Shown here: positions 8,706-17,543 of the stretch, one piece after another
Position numbering within the stretch: the stretch's first letter is position 1
Layout of the letters: each line of letters opens with the position of its first letter
NCBI RefSeq assembly: GCF_015710975.1
Contig: NZ_CP049783.1
Location: 310,001-374,000, forward strand
Direction of reading: 5' to 3'
Length of the DNA stretch: 64,000 nucleotides
DNA from: Paenibacillus polymyxa
GTDB taxonomy: Bacteria; Bacillota; Bacilli; Paenibacillales; Paenibacillaceae
The notes under the pieces: generated by a model
The model's database searches: none
What the model saw: only the letters and a program-made list of their open reading frames with translations
Told to the model about the DNA's origin: nothing
Translations under genes and position numbers: made by a program

Positions 8706-9872
8706 TTAAGACCAAGCAACCGTCGACTGTGCTGTGCTCTCCATATCCAGCAGCTCGCGGCACAAATGACGAATTTCCCGCTGATAAATCGGTGAACTAA
8801 GCAGCAGCTCACGATGCTGCATTTGTTTCCATGAAGGTATATAGGGTAACGCTCCGTTCAGTTCCATGAAGTCACGAGGTAACGAGTTGATCATAGTTCC
8901 CATGTAGCGATTCACCACAAAGCTGGTTTTGCATATCATGGCTTCAAGCCCTTCAGGCTGTGTAGTTTCTAAAACATCCAGCCATAATCCGCACTTGTGC
9001 ATACTCATTAAATCGTCAGCCAGCAACCAGATCAGCTTATGACTAGCTTCAAGCACGGCTTGAGCCCGCTCACCATGTTCAGAATCGCAATCTACGATCA
9101 CTACATCATACTGCCCGCTTTCAGCAATCGTTCGAATGAGCTCTTTCGCTTCATCACAAGTCATGTCTGTCAATTCCTTGCGATTATAGACAGGTTGAAA
9201 CGTATCAGCCTGAATTTCAGGACGACGCACACAATACGAAGCCAAAGATAACGAAGTGTCCTCATTTCCCTCCGACTTGAGATCATACAGCAGTCTGGAC
9301 AGTCCTTCTCCTTGTACTCCGCTAGAACTGTCTGAACCAGTGAACAACGAGCTTGAATCCACCGTTTCCAGATTCAAATAGAATACCGAATATCCCTCAT
9401 TCCCCAGCTGCTTGGACATATTGAGCGCGGCCGTTGTCTTGCCCAATCCACCTGAAGCTGCGACCATGCCGATAATCATTCCACCTTCCCGACTGTTTAC
9501 GCTTTTCCGACCATTCGACCTCTGTCTCGCCGTTTCCAAAATAATACCGACCAGTTCAGATAAAGGCTTATATTTTAATACAGGCTGCCCATATTCGCTT
9601 ACTTGTTCTCCCTCATGCAATACCAAACAAGGAATATCCGCATCTTCCCGAGCTGTCCATAGATTCAGAAAGGGCATTTCACCTACTACCACATCTGGTC
9701 TTTTCATTCCGCTAGTTTCCATCATGTATTGATGAAATGCCTCCGGCTGCGAAAAAGCCGTTATTCTGAGCCTTCTGGCGTACTCGCTTCCGTGAACATA
9801 ATTCAGCAGAGGCTCAATATAATCCCGGCCTTCTACGGCCAATACCACTTTTACCGGAACCAATATGCTCAT
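8706..9872 (-). CDS. CpaE-like MinD/ParA ATPase of the tad operon
   Basis: The first gene of the tad operon encodes about 388 aa. The first 120 residues look like a degenerate response-regulator receiver (VKVVLAVEGRDYIEPLL). A MinD/ParA-like ATPase follows, with the deviant Walker A ASGGLGKTTAALNM and the Walker B-like YDVVIVDCDSE. CpaE proteins place or localise the pilus machine in the cell. The start is uncertain. GGGAAAGGGG touches the ATG at 9872, so the TTG three codons later (9863) has better spacing. A GTG start at 9905 would lie inside the upstream terminator hairpin and is unlikely. Confidence 0.82.
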   Translation of the reverse strand: MSILVPVKVVLAVEGRDYIEPLLNYVHGSEYARRLRITAFSQPEAFHQYMMETSGMKRPDVVVGEMPFLNLWTAREDADIPCLVLHEGEQVSEYGQPVLKYKPLSELVGIILETARQRSNGRKSVNSREGGMIIGMVAASGGLGKTTAALNMSKQLGNEGYSVFYLNLETVDSSSLFTGSDSSSGVQGEGLSRLLYDLKSEGNEDTSLSLASYCVRRPEIQADTFQPVYNRKELTDMTCDEAKELIRTIAESGQYDVVIVDCDSEHGERAQAVLEASHKLIWLLADDLMSMHKCGLWLDVLETTQPEGLEAMICKTSFVVNRYMGTMINSLPRDFMELNGALPYIPSWKQMQHRELLLSSPIYQREIRHLCRELLDMESTAQSTVAWS

Positions 9873-9894
9873 CCCCTTTCCCAACACAACAACG

Positions 9895-9947
9895 CAAAAA
9901 AGCACCGTTCATCCATCCGTAAGTACATACGGTTGGTGAACGGTGCT
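9895..9947 (-). terminator. Intrinsic terminator or attenuator directly before the tad operon
   Basis: Read on the minus strand, AGCACCGTTCA (9947-9937) pairs perfectly with TGAACGGTGCT (9911-9901) and is followed by T6. The loop carries a second stem, CCGTA/TACGG. It ends about 23 nt before the CpaE-like start codon and lies downstream of a promoter-like pair at 10003-9975. Confidence 0.75.
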
Positions 9948-9974
9948 TCCGTCACGTGCAATCTATTTATTGGT

Positions 9975-10003
9975 AGAATAGCATAGCACCTGTGTTAGAG
10001 CAA
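9975..10003 (-). promoter_or_regulatory. Probable sigma-A promoter for the tad operon
   Basis: On the minus strand TTGCTC (10003-9998) and TATTCT (9980-9975) are 17 nt apart. The direct repeat CAAGTATTTT occurs twice on the plus strand (10001-10010 and 10015-10024), overlapping and just upstream of the -35 box, and could be a regulator site. Confidence 0.5.
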
Positions 10004-10047
10004 GTATTTTTTGCGCAAGTATTTTCTTAGAATTCTGGTACTAGGAG

Positions 10048-10082
10048 AAGGCGGGCAGTCTAGCCCCGCCTCCTACGATCTT
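10048..10082 (-). terminator. Terminator of the His-rich small gene
   Basis: A GC-rich hairpin (GGAGGCGGG pairing with CCCGCCTTCTCC with one mismatch) lies just after the minus-strand gene ending at 10087. The T-run after it is poor. Confidence 0.55.
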
Positions 10083-10086
10083 CAAC

Positions 10087-10305
10087 TTAGTAGAATTTGT
10101 GGTGACGACGATGACAGTCATGATGGCGATGATGGCGATGATGACGACGTTTCCGGCAATGACATTTCTTATCAAAGTCTTCATGTTTCCAGTGATCACG
10201 TTTAAATTTTGGTTTAAACTTAATGACAGTCACCTTAATGATTTTCTTAAAAACACGTTTTTTTGGCTTTGGAAAATGACAATCATGCTTACGATGTTTA
10301 TACAT
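10087..10305 (-). CDS. Small His/Lys/Arg-rich basic protein, function unknown
   Basis: This encodes 72 aa with about 15 His, many Lys and Arg, and four Cys. The C-terminal half contains the run RRHHRHHRHHDCHRRHH, while the N-terminal half has alternating Lys/hydrophobic residues (KKIIKVTVIKFKPKFK). No signal peptide or membrane segment is visible. The gene looks real: GGAGGCG lies 8 nt before the ATG, and a hairpin follows the stop. The opposite frame (an Asp-rich run) has no ribosome site. Metal binding, nucleic-acid binding or a spore-coat role are all possible; none is shown. It stands alone between the tad operon and the KdpD-like gene. Confidence 0.6.
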   Translation of the reverse strand: MYKHRKHDCHFPKPKKRVFKKIIKVTVIKFKPKFKRDHWKHEDFDKKCHCRKRRHHRHHRHHDCHRRHHKFY

Positions 10306-10401
10306 TCAAACTCGCCTCCATTTCTTTGAGATAGAATATACTATGGAAGCAGTGAATAACCGGTAACCAGCATATGACTATTTATGAATGGATTGGGCAT
10401 T

Positions 10402-12729
10402 TTAATAATCTGTCTCCAGCTTAATATCCGGATCATAATCCGCCACGATAAGAACATCCATATGACGTGCTTGACGGAGAATCCTCGGCACAACCGCAGT
10501 CTTCCCCCAACAGCTACTTCGGGAAGACTGTCCCACGATGAGCTGCGTACCTGAATATCCTTCTACTGGAGCAATCAAAATGTCGGCAATCTCGCGTCTG
10601 CTGGAAACAAGCCGAATTTCAAAGGTTCCCCCTAGTCGGTGGGTCAGCAGCTTTAGTTGTTCCAGACGAGGGTTCAATCTCTCCGGTATACGCTCACCGA
10701 TATGGACATAAGTCACAATCCACACAGCCTTCAAACGAAATGCGATACGAAAACCGCGGCGAATCAACCTTTCAGCATTTTCGCTTAGCGTCACGCCTAC
10801 AAAAATCACTTCCTCCCTGCGCCACGGTCCCCGAAGTGACTCGTGCCGATCCCAGGATTCCAGCCGCTCATCTACATCATCTGCCAATTCCCGCAAAGCA
10901 AGTTCACGCAGCGCAATTAGATTACCCAGCTTAAAAAAGTGGCTAAGTGCCTGCTCCACCTTCGCAGGAGCGTAAATTTTGCCCTCACGCATACGTTGCT
11001 GTAACGATTTGGGAGCCACATCAACAAGCTGGACTTCATCGGCCAGACGCATCATATGGTCGGGGACAGTCTCTCTCACCCGAATCCCAGTAATTTGTTC
11101 TACTGCGTCATTCAAGCTCTCCAGATGCTGCACATTCATTGTGGATATAACAGAAATACCTTGTTCCAAAATGGCCAGTACATCCTCATAACGCTTAGAT
11201 CTCAGACTTCCCGGAACGTTGGTATGCGCCAGCTCGTCAATTAGCACTACCTCAGGATTACGCCTGAGAATGGCTTCAGTGTTCATCTCTTCCAAATGTG
11301 CACCATGACGCTCGATAGACTGACGGGGAATCATCTCTAGAGATCCTACCTGGGCTAGTGTTTCTGCTCTTCCGTGCGTTTCCAGCAATCCGATCACCAC
11401 ATCAATCCCGCTTTCCAGCAGATCATTTCCCTCTCTCAGCATGGTGTATGTTTTGCCGACCCCCGGAGCAGCCCCAATATATACTTTGAGCTTGCCCCGC
11501 AGAATTTTGGCTTCCTCAGCCTGTACTTCCTCAACGCTCAAACGATGATACGGATCAGTATCTCCTTCCTCCTGTCTCATCGTTGGCAAAATCCGTTCGC
11601 CCTCCTGCTCCGCTCGGTCTGCAATCAACAGCAGATCCATATTTTTCATTCGTTTTAAAATTCCGTTCACCAGTGATCCTTTAACTAGCTCCTGCCACAG
11701 AGTCTGCCGAGAATGCCCCATAACAATTCGGGTAACATTGTGAGTCACCGCATAATGGATAAGTTGGCGTGGCAGCCTTCTGCGGGAAAAGAGCGGGATT
11801 TCTTCAAATGTCGAACCGATCTTATCGGCCAACTGCTCAATGGAACGTTTGAAGGCTGCTGATTCCTTGGACAGCTTGCGCTTCGAGCTGACAAAAGAGA
11901 CCACCAGCATATCTCCACCCAACCGCTTGGCCACCTGTTCTCCCCTACGTACATAAATGGACCCATTCCAATGATATTGGACAGGCACCAAAATACGCTC
12001 TGCTGCTCCTGACGCCCCGTGCAAGCCTAGCTCCTCCCGGTGCCGTTCCAGCGAATCATTCACATCCTCTGCTACTAATCGCAGAGCGAGCTCACGCAAT
12101 TTACCCAAATTCCCCCGGTGAAACATCTCTGGATTGGGCGTATGCATGTAACCTTTCGCCAGCCGTTCCAGAATCATCTCCGGGGTGGCATCAATTAGAC
12201 GAATTTCATCCGCCAGCTCCAATGTATCAACCGGAACCGTATATTCCGCTTCAAAGCCAGTCAGCTGATATACCCACTCCGTGATCCCTTCGAGTTCATA
12301 AACATTGACCGTCGTAATGACGCTAATTCCCATCTCCAGCAAATACCGAATATCCTCCAGCCTTGTTGGAAACGAGGCGTCTTTTCGGTTATGATGTGCC
12401 AAATGATCCACCAGCACCACCTCAGGATTTCGTGCCACCAAAGCTTCCAAATTCAGATCCTTTTGTTCTTCGCCATCCTTCATCCAATGAATACTGGGTA
12501 CTCGCTCTAGCGAGCCGACCTGTTCCACGGTCTCACGCCGTTGCAGAGTCGATACCGCACAAATTACAACATCAATCCCTTCATGCTGCAGCGATTGTCC
12601 CTCCTGCAGCATATGATACGTTTTGCCAGAGCCACTGACCGCGCCAATGTATATTTTGAGTCTGCCTCGATGCAATTTGTTAATGGAATCCAGTATCTCC
12701 TCTGGTGATTTACGTTTGAAGCTCTCCAA
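10402..12729 (-). CDS. Tandem KdpD-sensor/USP protein without a histidine kinase domain
   Basis: This 775-aa protein consists of two copies of the KdpD N-terminal input module. Copy 1 has Walker A GAVSGSGKT (29-37), a Walker B-like VVLVDHLAHHN (104-114) and a USP-like domain (about 243-375). Copy 2 has GAAPGVGKT (419-427), the canonical DELAHTN (498-504) and a second USP-like domain (about 640-770). The four-helix membrane region and the kinase of full KdpD (about 890 aa) are absent. The start is TTG with GGGGAGGAACG upstream. Copy 1 has lost the acidic residue of DELAHTN, so its ATP site may be degenerate. No kdpE is nearby; kdpFABC lies about 10 kb away. It probably senses K+, ATP or c-di-AMP, which is an inference. 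Confidence 0.88.
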   Translation of the reverse strand: MESFKRKSPEEILDSINKLHRGRLKIYIGAVSGSGKTYHMLQEGQSLQHEGIDVVICAVSTLQRRETVEQVGSLERVPSIHWMKDGEEQKDLNLEALVARNPEVVLVDHLAHHNRKDASFPTRLEDIRYLLEMGISVITTVNVYELEGITEWVYQLTGFEAEYTVPVDTLELADEIRLIDATPEMILERLAKGYMHTPNPEMFHRGNLGKLRELALRLVAEDVNDSLERHREELGLHGASGAAERILVPVQYHWNGSIYVRRGEQVAKRLGGDMLVVSFVSSKRKLSKESAAFKRSIEQLADKIGSTFEEIPLFSRRRLPRQLIHYAVTHNVTRIVMGHSRQTLWQELVKGSLVNGILKRMKNMDLLLIADRAEQEGERILPTMRQEEGDTDPYHRLSVEEVQAEEAKILRGKLKVYIGAAPGVGKTYTMLREGNDLLESGIDVVIGLLETHGRAETLAQVGSLEMIPRQSIERHGAHLEEMNTEAILRRNPEVVLIDELAHTNVPGSLRSKRYEDVLAILEQGISVISTMNVQHLESLNDAVEQITGIRVRETVPDHMMRLADEVQLVDVAPKSLQQRMREGKIYAPAKVEQALSHFFKLGNLIALRELALRELADDVDERLESWDRHESLRGPWRREEVIFVGVTLSENAERLIRRGFRIAFRLKAVWIVTYVHIGERIPERLNPRLEQLKLLTHRLGGTFEIRLVSSRREIADILIAPVEGYSGTQLIVGQSSRSSCWGKTAVVPRILRQARHMDVLIVADYDPDIKLETDY

Positions 12730-12787
12730 TTTCGTTCCTCCCCGCAGCGTAACAGCTCGTTCCGAATCCTTCTGTGTGATTGTAAAG

Positions 12788-12816
12788 AATGTACTCCCGT
12801 GTCCCGGTTAATTCAA
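12788..12816 (-). promoter_or_regulatory. Probable promoter of the KdpD-like gene
   Basis: Minus strand TTGAAT (12816-12811) and TACATT (12793-12788) with a 17-nt spacer lie about 60 nt before the TTG start of the KdpD-like gene. Confidence 0.5.
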
Positions 12817-12868
12817 GATGACCCAACAAGCTTGCCTCAAAAAAAGCCGCACAGATTAGCATAAGCGT

Positions 12869-12910
12869 AAAAAAGCGTGCATTCAGGCACTTTATGCCCG
12901 TCTGCACGCT
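12869..12910 (-). terminator. Terminator of the mnt operon
   Basis: On the minus strand AGCGTGCA (12910-12903) pairs with TGCACGCT (12881-12874), followed by a run of T. It lies 40 nt past the mntD stop. Confidence 0.85.
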
Positions 12911-12948
12911 ATTTTGAGTAATTCATATAGGATCACTTCCTACGAGAC

Positions 12949-13836
12949 TCACTTGCTATTTTCGCCAACAATTCCCCGTTGTTGAAATAACTTTCGCCAT
13001 ACCACACCATGAGACGGGGAAAATAGAAAAGCCAAAAGCAGCAACACACCCGATACACACAGCATACATGCCGCAATAGAAGCATCTAATACAGTTGCTG
13101 TATAAAAGCCTACGATCGAGCTAGTGGCTCCAACTCCCACGCTGTATGCAATCATACGGGACAGCTTCTCCGTCAGCAAATAAGCGGTAAGAGGCGGTAC
13201 AACGAGCATGCCAACCACTAGAATTGCACCCACACTCTCAAATGACGCCACTGTCGTTAGTGATACGAGACTCATTAGCAGATAATGAAAAAAAACAACC
13301 GGAATGCCCAATGAAGCTGCCAATGCGGGATCAAAGGAAGTGACTTTAAATTGCTTGAAAAAGCCCCCTACCACGAGCAGATTGATCAAAAACATTGCGC
13401 CCGTAATCCACACAGCCCTCGGACCTATATCGAAGCCAGCAATCTCTATCGTATTCCACGGGACATAAGCAATTTCCCCATACAAAACGTGGTCCATATC
13501 CAGATGAGCATTGGAAGCAAACACACTGATCAGTAAAACACCGATAGCAAACAATGTTGTAAACACCACGCCAATGGCAGCATCACTTTGCAGACCGCTT
13601 TGTTGGAATAGCTGAATCAGATACACCGTTAGAAGCCCCAGCACGGCAGCACCAAACATCATCCACACCGAATCCCTCGATCCGCTGATGAGAAAGGCAA
13701 TGACAATACCAGGCAGTACCGCATGACTGATGGCATCACCGATCATAGCCATTTTCCGAAGCACGAGAAAGCATCCGACGATACTACATCCCCCTGCCAC
13801 TAACATTCCCGTCAGGATCACATAAAATGAACTCAT
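12949..13836 (-). CDS. mntD: Metal ABC transporter permease, MntD-like
   Basis: This 295-aa integral membrane permease of the ABC-3 family (ZnuB/MntC/MntD) has eight or nine hydrophobic segments and a family-typical stretch (VLRKMAMIGDAISHAVLPGI) near the N-terminus. It should form the membrane channel with MntC. I start it at ATG 13836, preceded by GGGAGGAG and overlapping the mntC stop as ATGA; the longer frame to 13983 lies inside mntC. It is the last gene of the operon and is followed by a good terminator. Confidence 0.88.
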   Translation of the reverse strand: MSSFYVILTGMLVAGGCSIVGCFLVLRKMAMIGDAISHAVLPGIVIAFLISGSRDSVWMMFGAAVLGLLTVYLIQLFQQSGLQSDAAIGVVFTTLFAIGVLLISVFASNAHLDMDHVLYGEIAYVPWNTIEIAGFDIGPRAVWITGAMFLINLLVVGGFFKQFKVTSFDPALAASLGIPVVFFHYLLMSLVSLTTVASFESVGAILVVGMLVVPPLTAYLLTEKLSRMIAYSVGVGATSSIVGFYTATVLDASIAACMLCVSGVLLLLAFLFSPSHGVVWRKLFQQRGIVGENSK

Positions 13837-14762
13837 AGGGCACGCTCCTCCCTGGGCTGTGTTCCAACTCCCTGCTCCAGACTTTTTCTGGCGTTTAACT
13901 GAACGATAGCCTTGGAAATCATTCCACGCTGCGGCGCAAAGATCAGACTTACACCAAATACCACAGTCGCACACAACACGCACAATGGTCCTGTAGGCAA
14001 ATTTTGTCCCAGAGAGCTAATAACAGTCCCACCAAGACCCGCTATAGCACCAAACAAGCCTGACAGGCATACCATAACACCCAGCTTCTCTGTCCAGTAT
14101 CTTGCCGACACGGCCGGGGTAATCAGCAGGGCAGCCATCATAATGACGCCCACAGCTTGAATGCCAGCCACCACCGCAATGACAATCAACAGCATTAACA
14201 ACTTATCCAGTAAGCCTGCCGGAAAACCAAGTCCACGAGCAAAGCCGGGATCAAAGCTGAGCAGCTTAAATTCCTTGAAAAATAATAAACATATTCCAAT
14301 GAGCACCACCGAAATTACCGCCATCGTATAGACATCAGACAACACCATTGCCGCAGCCTGGCCAAATAAAAATTTATCCAACCCACTTTGGTTGCCTGCG
14401 CCACTATGCTGAATTTCGGTCAACAACATAATGCCGAAGCCAAAAAATACGGACAGCACCGCTGCAATCGCTGAATCACTTTTAATTCGCGAATACCGGG
14501 TTAACGCACTGATGGCAAAGGTAGCAACAATCCCTGCAATGGCTGCTCCAATCATAAATCCAAACATGGATTTTGTACCTGTGATCATAAAAGCCACACA
14601 TACTCCCGGCAAAGCCGCATGTGCCAAAGCATCTCCCATAAGCGATTGCTTACGCAAATACATAAAACTGCCAATCACCCCGCTGCTTAAACCGAGTAAA
14701 ATACATCCAAGCAAAATCCATTGCATGTTCGGGTCTGTCAAAAGCGCTGCCAAGCTTGTCAT
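13833..14762 (-). CDS. mntC: Metal ABC transporter permease, MntC-like
   Basis: This 309-aa ABC-3 family permease (LRKQSLMGDALAHAALPGV, multiple membrane segments) is paralogous to the downstream permease; two different permeases per operon is the MntABCD arrangement. The B. subtilis MntC is longer (about 435 aa), so here the C-terminal extension is missing. ATG 14762 is favoured by GAGGTGA 5 nt upstream; a GTG at 14771 overlaps the mntB stop. Substrate is probably Mn2+, with Zn2+ possible. Confidence 0.87.
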   Translation of the reverse strand: MTSLAALLTDPNMQWILLGCILLGLSSGVIGSFMYLRKQSLMGDALAHAALPGVCVAFMITGTKSMFGFMIGAAIAGIVATFAISALTRYSRIKSDSAIAAVLSVFFGFGIMLLTEIQHSGAGNQSGLDKFLFGQAAAMVLSDVYTMAVISVVLIGICLLFFKEFKLLSFDPGFARGLGFPAGLLDKLLMLLIVIAVVAGIQAVGVIMMAALLITPAVSARYWTEKLGVMVCLSGLFGAIAGLGGTVISSLGQNLPTGPLCVLCATVVFGVSLIFAPQRGMISKAIVQLNARKSLEQGVGTQPREERAL

Positions 14763-14767
14763 ACTGC

Positions 14768-15532
14768 TCACCTCACTCCGAGTATCGTGCCGGATTCCGA
14801 ACCTGTTTTGAGTATACTCAGACGCCCGCCATACGTACGTTGCAGATTTCCCTCGGTAAAAATATCTGCGGTCTCTCCAAATGCCATCAGATGCCCGTTC
14901 AACAGCATAACCTGGTCAAAATAATCCGTGACCGTAGATAAATCATGATGAACGACAAGCACGGTTTTCCCCTGCTGTTTCAGATCGTTAAGCAATGAAA
15001 TGATAGCTTTTTCTGTTACAGCGTCCACACCAACAAACGGTTCATCCATAAAATAAAGCTGAGCGTCCTGCGCAAGCGCTCTCGCCAAAAAAACGCGTTG
15101 CTGCTGCCCGCCTGACAATTGACTAATCTGCCTGTCTGCAAATTTGCTCATTCCAACCTTGTCCAAACTCTCCATCGCAGCCTGACGATCTGCTGCTCCC
15201 GGACGTTTAAACCAGCCCAGTCTGCCGTAACGTCCCATCATAACCACATCTAGAGCGTTCGTCGGAAAATCCCAATCCACCGACTCCCGCTGCGGTACAT
15301 ATCCAACCTTGAGCAGCTGTTGCTTATAGGGCTTGCCGTAGACCAGCACCTCGCCCCTGAGCTTTGGAATCAGCCCAAGCACGGCCTTGATCAGTGTAGA
15401 TTTGCCAGCCCCGTTGGGGCCGATAATACCAATCAGCTTACCTTCCGGCACCTCAAAGGAGACATCGAACAATACGGGCTTTTTTTGATAGGCTACCGAT
15501 AAATCACGAACAACAAGTGGTGAATGTCCCAT
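14768..15532 (-). CDS. mntB: Metal ABC transporter ATP-binding protein, MntB-like
   Basis: This 254-aa ABC ATPase is complete. Walker A is GPNGAGKST (about residues 39-47), the signature is LSGGQQQR (about 140), and Walker B is AQLYFMDEPF followed by the H-loop HHDL. The sequence VPQRESVDWDFP is typical of the manganese/zinc uptake group. The start ATG has AAGGAGG 9 nt upstream. It lies 14 nt after the binding-protein gene and runs into mntC. It should power import through MntC/MntD. Confidence 0.92.
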   Translation of the reverse strand: MGHSPLVVRDLSVAYQKKPVLFDVSFEVPEGKLIGIIGPNGAGKSTLIKAVLGLIPKLRGEVLVYGKPYKQQLLKVGYVPQRESVDWDFPTNALDVVMMGRYGRLGWFKRPGAADRQAAMESLDKVGMSKFADRQISQLSGGQQQRVFLARALAQDAQLYFMDEPFVGVDAVTEKAIISLLNDLKQQGKTVLVVHHDLSTVTDYFDQVMLLNGHLMAFGETADIFTEGNLQRTYGGRLSILKTGSESGTILGVR

Positions 15533-15546
15533 GTGTCTACGCCTCC

Positions 15547-16518
15547 TTATTTAAGAGCTCTAACGATCGTATTCACGTTATGCTTGACCATTCCAATATA
15601 TGTTCCATCTTCTGTACCTTCTTCACCCATAGCATCCGAATACAGCTCGCCGCCAACCTTTATCGTATGACCTTGCTGAGCTGCACCTTGAATAACCGCA
15701 TCTATGGCCTTTCTCGGAACACTCGATTCTACAAATATGGCTTTAATTTTATGCTCCACCAGATAATCTCTCAGCTTGGTCACATCTTGTGAGCCTGCCT
15801 CTGACTCTGTACTCATGCCTTGAAGGCCTCTTACTTGAATCTGGTAAGAGTCTCCGAAATAGCCAAATGCATCATGTGCCGTGACAAGTACGCGCTGTGC
15901 CTTCGGTATACTGGCAATCTGCTCTCTCGTGTAATCGTCCAGTTCTCGTAGCTCAGCGAGATAAGCTTCGGCATTGGCCTTATAATCCTCCGCATGAGCA
16001 GCATCAAGTGCCGACAATTCATCTCTGACGGTTTCTACCGCAGACATCCAGTTTTGTACATCAAACCAGATATGTGGATCATACTCAGATCCCATTGCTG
16101 GGCTAGCTGCACGCAATTGATTTTGGGCAATGTTTTTGGACACGGGTATAACAGGCTTTTGTTTGCTGATTTTCTCCAGAATGTCCTGCATTTTTCCTTC
16201 CAGATGCAACCCGTTATAAAAAATGATGTCGGCTTCATCCAGCTTACGCATATCTCCCTGAGACGCCTTGTACAAATGCGGGTCAACGCCTGACTTCATA
16301 ATTCCCGTGACCTCCACATGAGCACCACCGACCTTCCCGACAATATCAGAGATCATACCGATGGTAGTCGTAGCCTTTATTTTCTGTCCCGCCTCTTTCG
16401 TAGCTCCCTGTTCTGTCTTCTTGGCATCTGTACATGCAGTCGCTAGAACCAGAACTAGGGACAACACTCCAACCGTCGCTACCCATTGTGGCAAAGCCTT
16501 CTTAAACTGCTTGTTCAT
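15547..16518 (-). CDS. mntA: Manganese/zinc-binding lipoprotein, MntA-like
   Basis: This 323-aa cluster A-I substrate-binding protein has a signal peptide ending in a lipobox (LATAC, Cys about 29), so it should be anchored outside the membrane. Four candidate metal ligands match the TroA pattern: His81 (DPHLYK), His149 (DPHIWFD), His215 (TAHDAFGYF) and Asp295 (YSDAMG). This His/His/His/Asp set occurs in both Mn and Zn binders, so the metal is assigned from operon and operator context. The ribosome site AAAGGAGG is strong. It is the first gene of the mnt operon. Confidence 0.9.
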   Translation of the reverse strand: MNKQFKKALPQWVATVGVLSLVLVLATACTDAKKTEQGATKEAGQKIKATTTIGMISDIVGKVGGAHVEVTGIMKSGVDPHLYKASQGDMRKLDEADIIFYNGLHLEGKMQDILEKISKQKPVIPVSKNIAQNQLRAASPAMGSEYDPHIWFDVQNWMSAVETVRDELSALDAAHAEDYKANAEAYLAELRELDDYTREQIASIPKAQRVLVTAHDAFGYFGDSYQIQVRGLQGMSTESEAGSQDVTKLRDYLVEHKIKAIFVESSVPRKAIDAVIQGAAQQGHTIKVGGELYSDAMGEEGTEDGTYIGMVKHNVNTIVRALK

Positions 16519-16541
16519 GTTTTAAAATCCTCCTTTTAATA

Positions 16542-16632
16542 TTTGTTTTAGGACAAACTATTTCCTTAAGACAATTATTTTTTATCTATACTATATTTTA
16601 GAGTATACACTAAAGTTTTTACCTAAGGAAAC
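16542..16632. promoter_or_regulatory. Three candidate MntR/DtxR-type operators before mntA
   Basis: Three related partly palindromic sites occur: TTTGTTTTAGGACAAAC (16542-16558), TTTCCTTAAGACAATT (16561-16576) and TTTTACCTAAGGAAAC (16617-16632). The second (on its reverse strand) and third resemble the B. subtilis MntR box TTTGCCTTAAGGAAAC. An AT-rich promoter region lies between them. Confidence 0.5.
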
Positions 16633-16754
16633 ATTTTTGAAATATAAATCTTAACTATTCTTTTATATCGTTCGATTTTGGCTCTCCGAATGTGTAATAT
16701 ATAGAAGATATCCGGTCGTTATACCAAAGAAACCATACAAAGAAGGTGCAAGTC

Positions 16755-17543
16755 ATGGACCCAACAGGATACAGCCCTAATTGGAACAAACGTCGGCAAA
16801 TACAGTTACGAAAAATACTGCTCATTTTTATGCTGGTGTGTTGTCTGTTTGCCCTAACTTCCTGTGCTCGGGGTGACATTCATGTAGATGTTCATCTGGA
16901 TCAAAGTGTAGATATGGATGCAACGTTCAGTGTAAACAACCAGACACTGATGATGTTGGACAATCCGGGGCTGCTCGATCGATTAGTTCAACGTATGCAA
17001 AGCAATAATGTAGACGTGCAGCCGCTTTCGGAACAAGGGAGAAAGGGTTATCAAATAAAGGGGCATTATCAAGGGGATTGGAGTACAAACCAAAAAAATC
17101 CCGATCAGGGTTCAAATCTGCCTGAGGGATTAGAAATAAATCGCGCAGTGAGCCAGCATTTTTTCACAACCAATATGGATCTTACGCTTAAGCTCGATCT
17201 ACCTCGGATGCTTCCTGAAGAAGCTCGTGGCCTGAGTGATAAATTAAAACAAATGAATGTGTTCGCACGCAAATTACTAGAGCGGCAACTGGATCTTAAC
17301 TTCAGCCTATCCCTACCCATCCAGCCTGCTTCCAGTAATGCGGACCGTGTGTCGGATGACGGAAAGACACTCTATTGGGACATTGCTCCATTAGAGTCTA
17401 ACGAGCTAAAATTGTCGGTCAACGTACCCAATGTACGCCATATCATGTATGTATCGGTTACGGGTCTTCTACTGATCGCAGTAGCTGTAATATTACTGAT
17501 TCGTAATGTTCGCCGCAAAAATAACCACAAAAAAAGCAACTAA
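16755..17543 (+). CDS. LppM-domain lipoprotein (DUF3153-like) with C-terminal anchor
   Basis: This protein of about 262 aa has a signal peptide ending in a lipobox (ALTSC). An extracytoplasmic domain begins GDIHVDVHLDQSVDMDATFSV, the pattern of LppM/DUF3153 proteins. A C-terminal membrane helix (LLLIAVAVILLI) follows, with a basic tail. The ATG at 16755 has AAGAAGGTG about 8 nt upstream; the GTG at 16746 falls inside that site. Divergent from mntA and convergent with the DCC gene, it overlaps the latter's 3' end by 4 nt. Function in Paenibacillus is unknown. Confidence 0.75.
   Translation: MDPTGYSPNWNKRRQIQLRKILLIFMLVCCLFALTSCARGDIHVDVHLDQSVDMDATFSVNNQTLMMLDNPGLLDRLVQRMQSNNVDVQPLSEQGRKGYQIKGHYQGDWSTNQKNPDQGSNLPEGLEINRAVSQHFFTTNMDLTLKLDLPRMLPEEARGLSDKLKQMNVFARKLLERQLDLNFSLSLPIQPASSNADRVSDDGKTLYWDIAPLESNELKLSVNVPNVRHIMYVSVTGLLLIAVAVILLIRNVRRKNNHKKSN

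Noticed and set aside
10011..10329. Asp-rich plus-strand frames opposite the His-rich gene
   Set aside because: They are the complement of the His-codon repeats and have no ribosome site; the minus-strand gene has both ribosome site and terminator.
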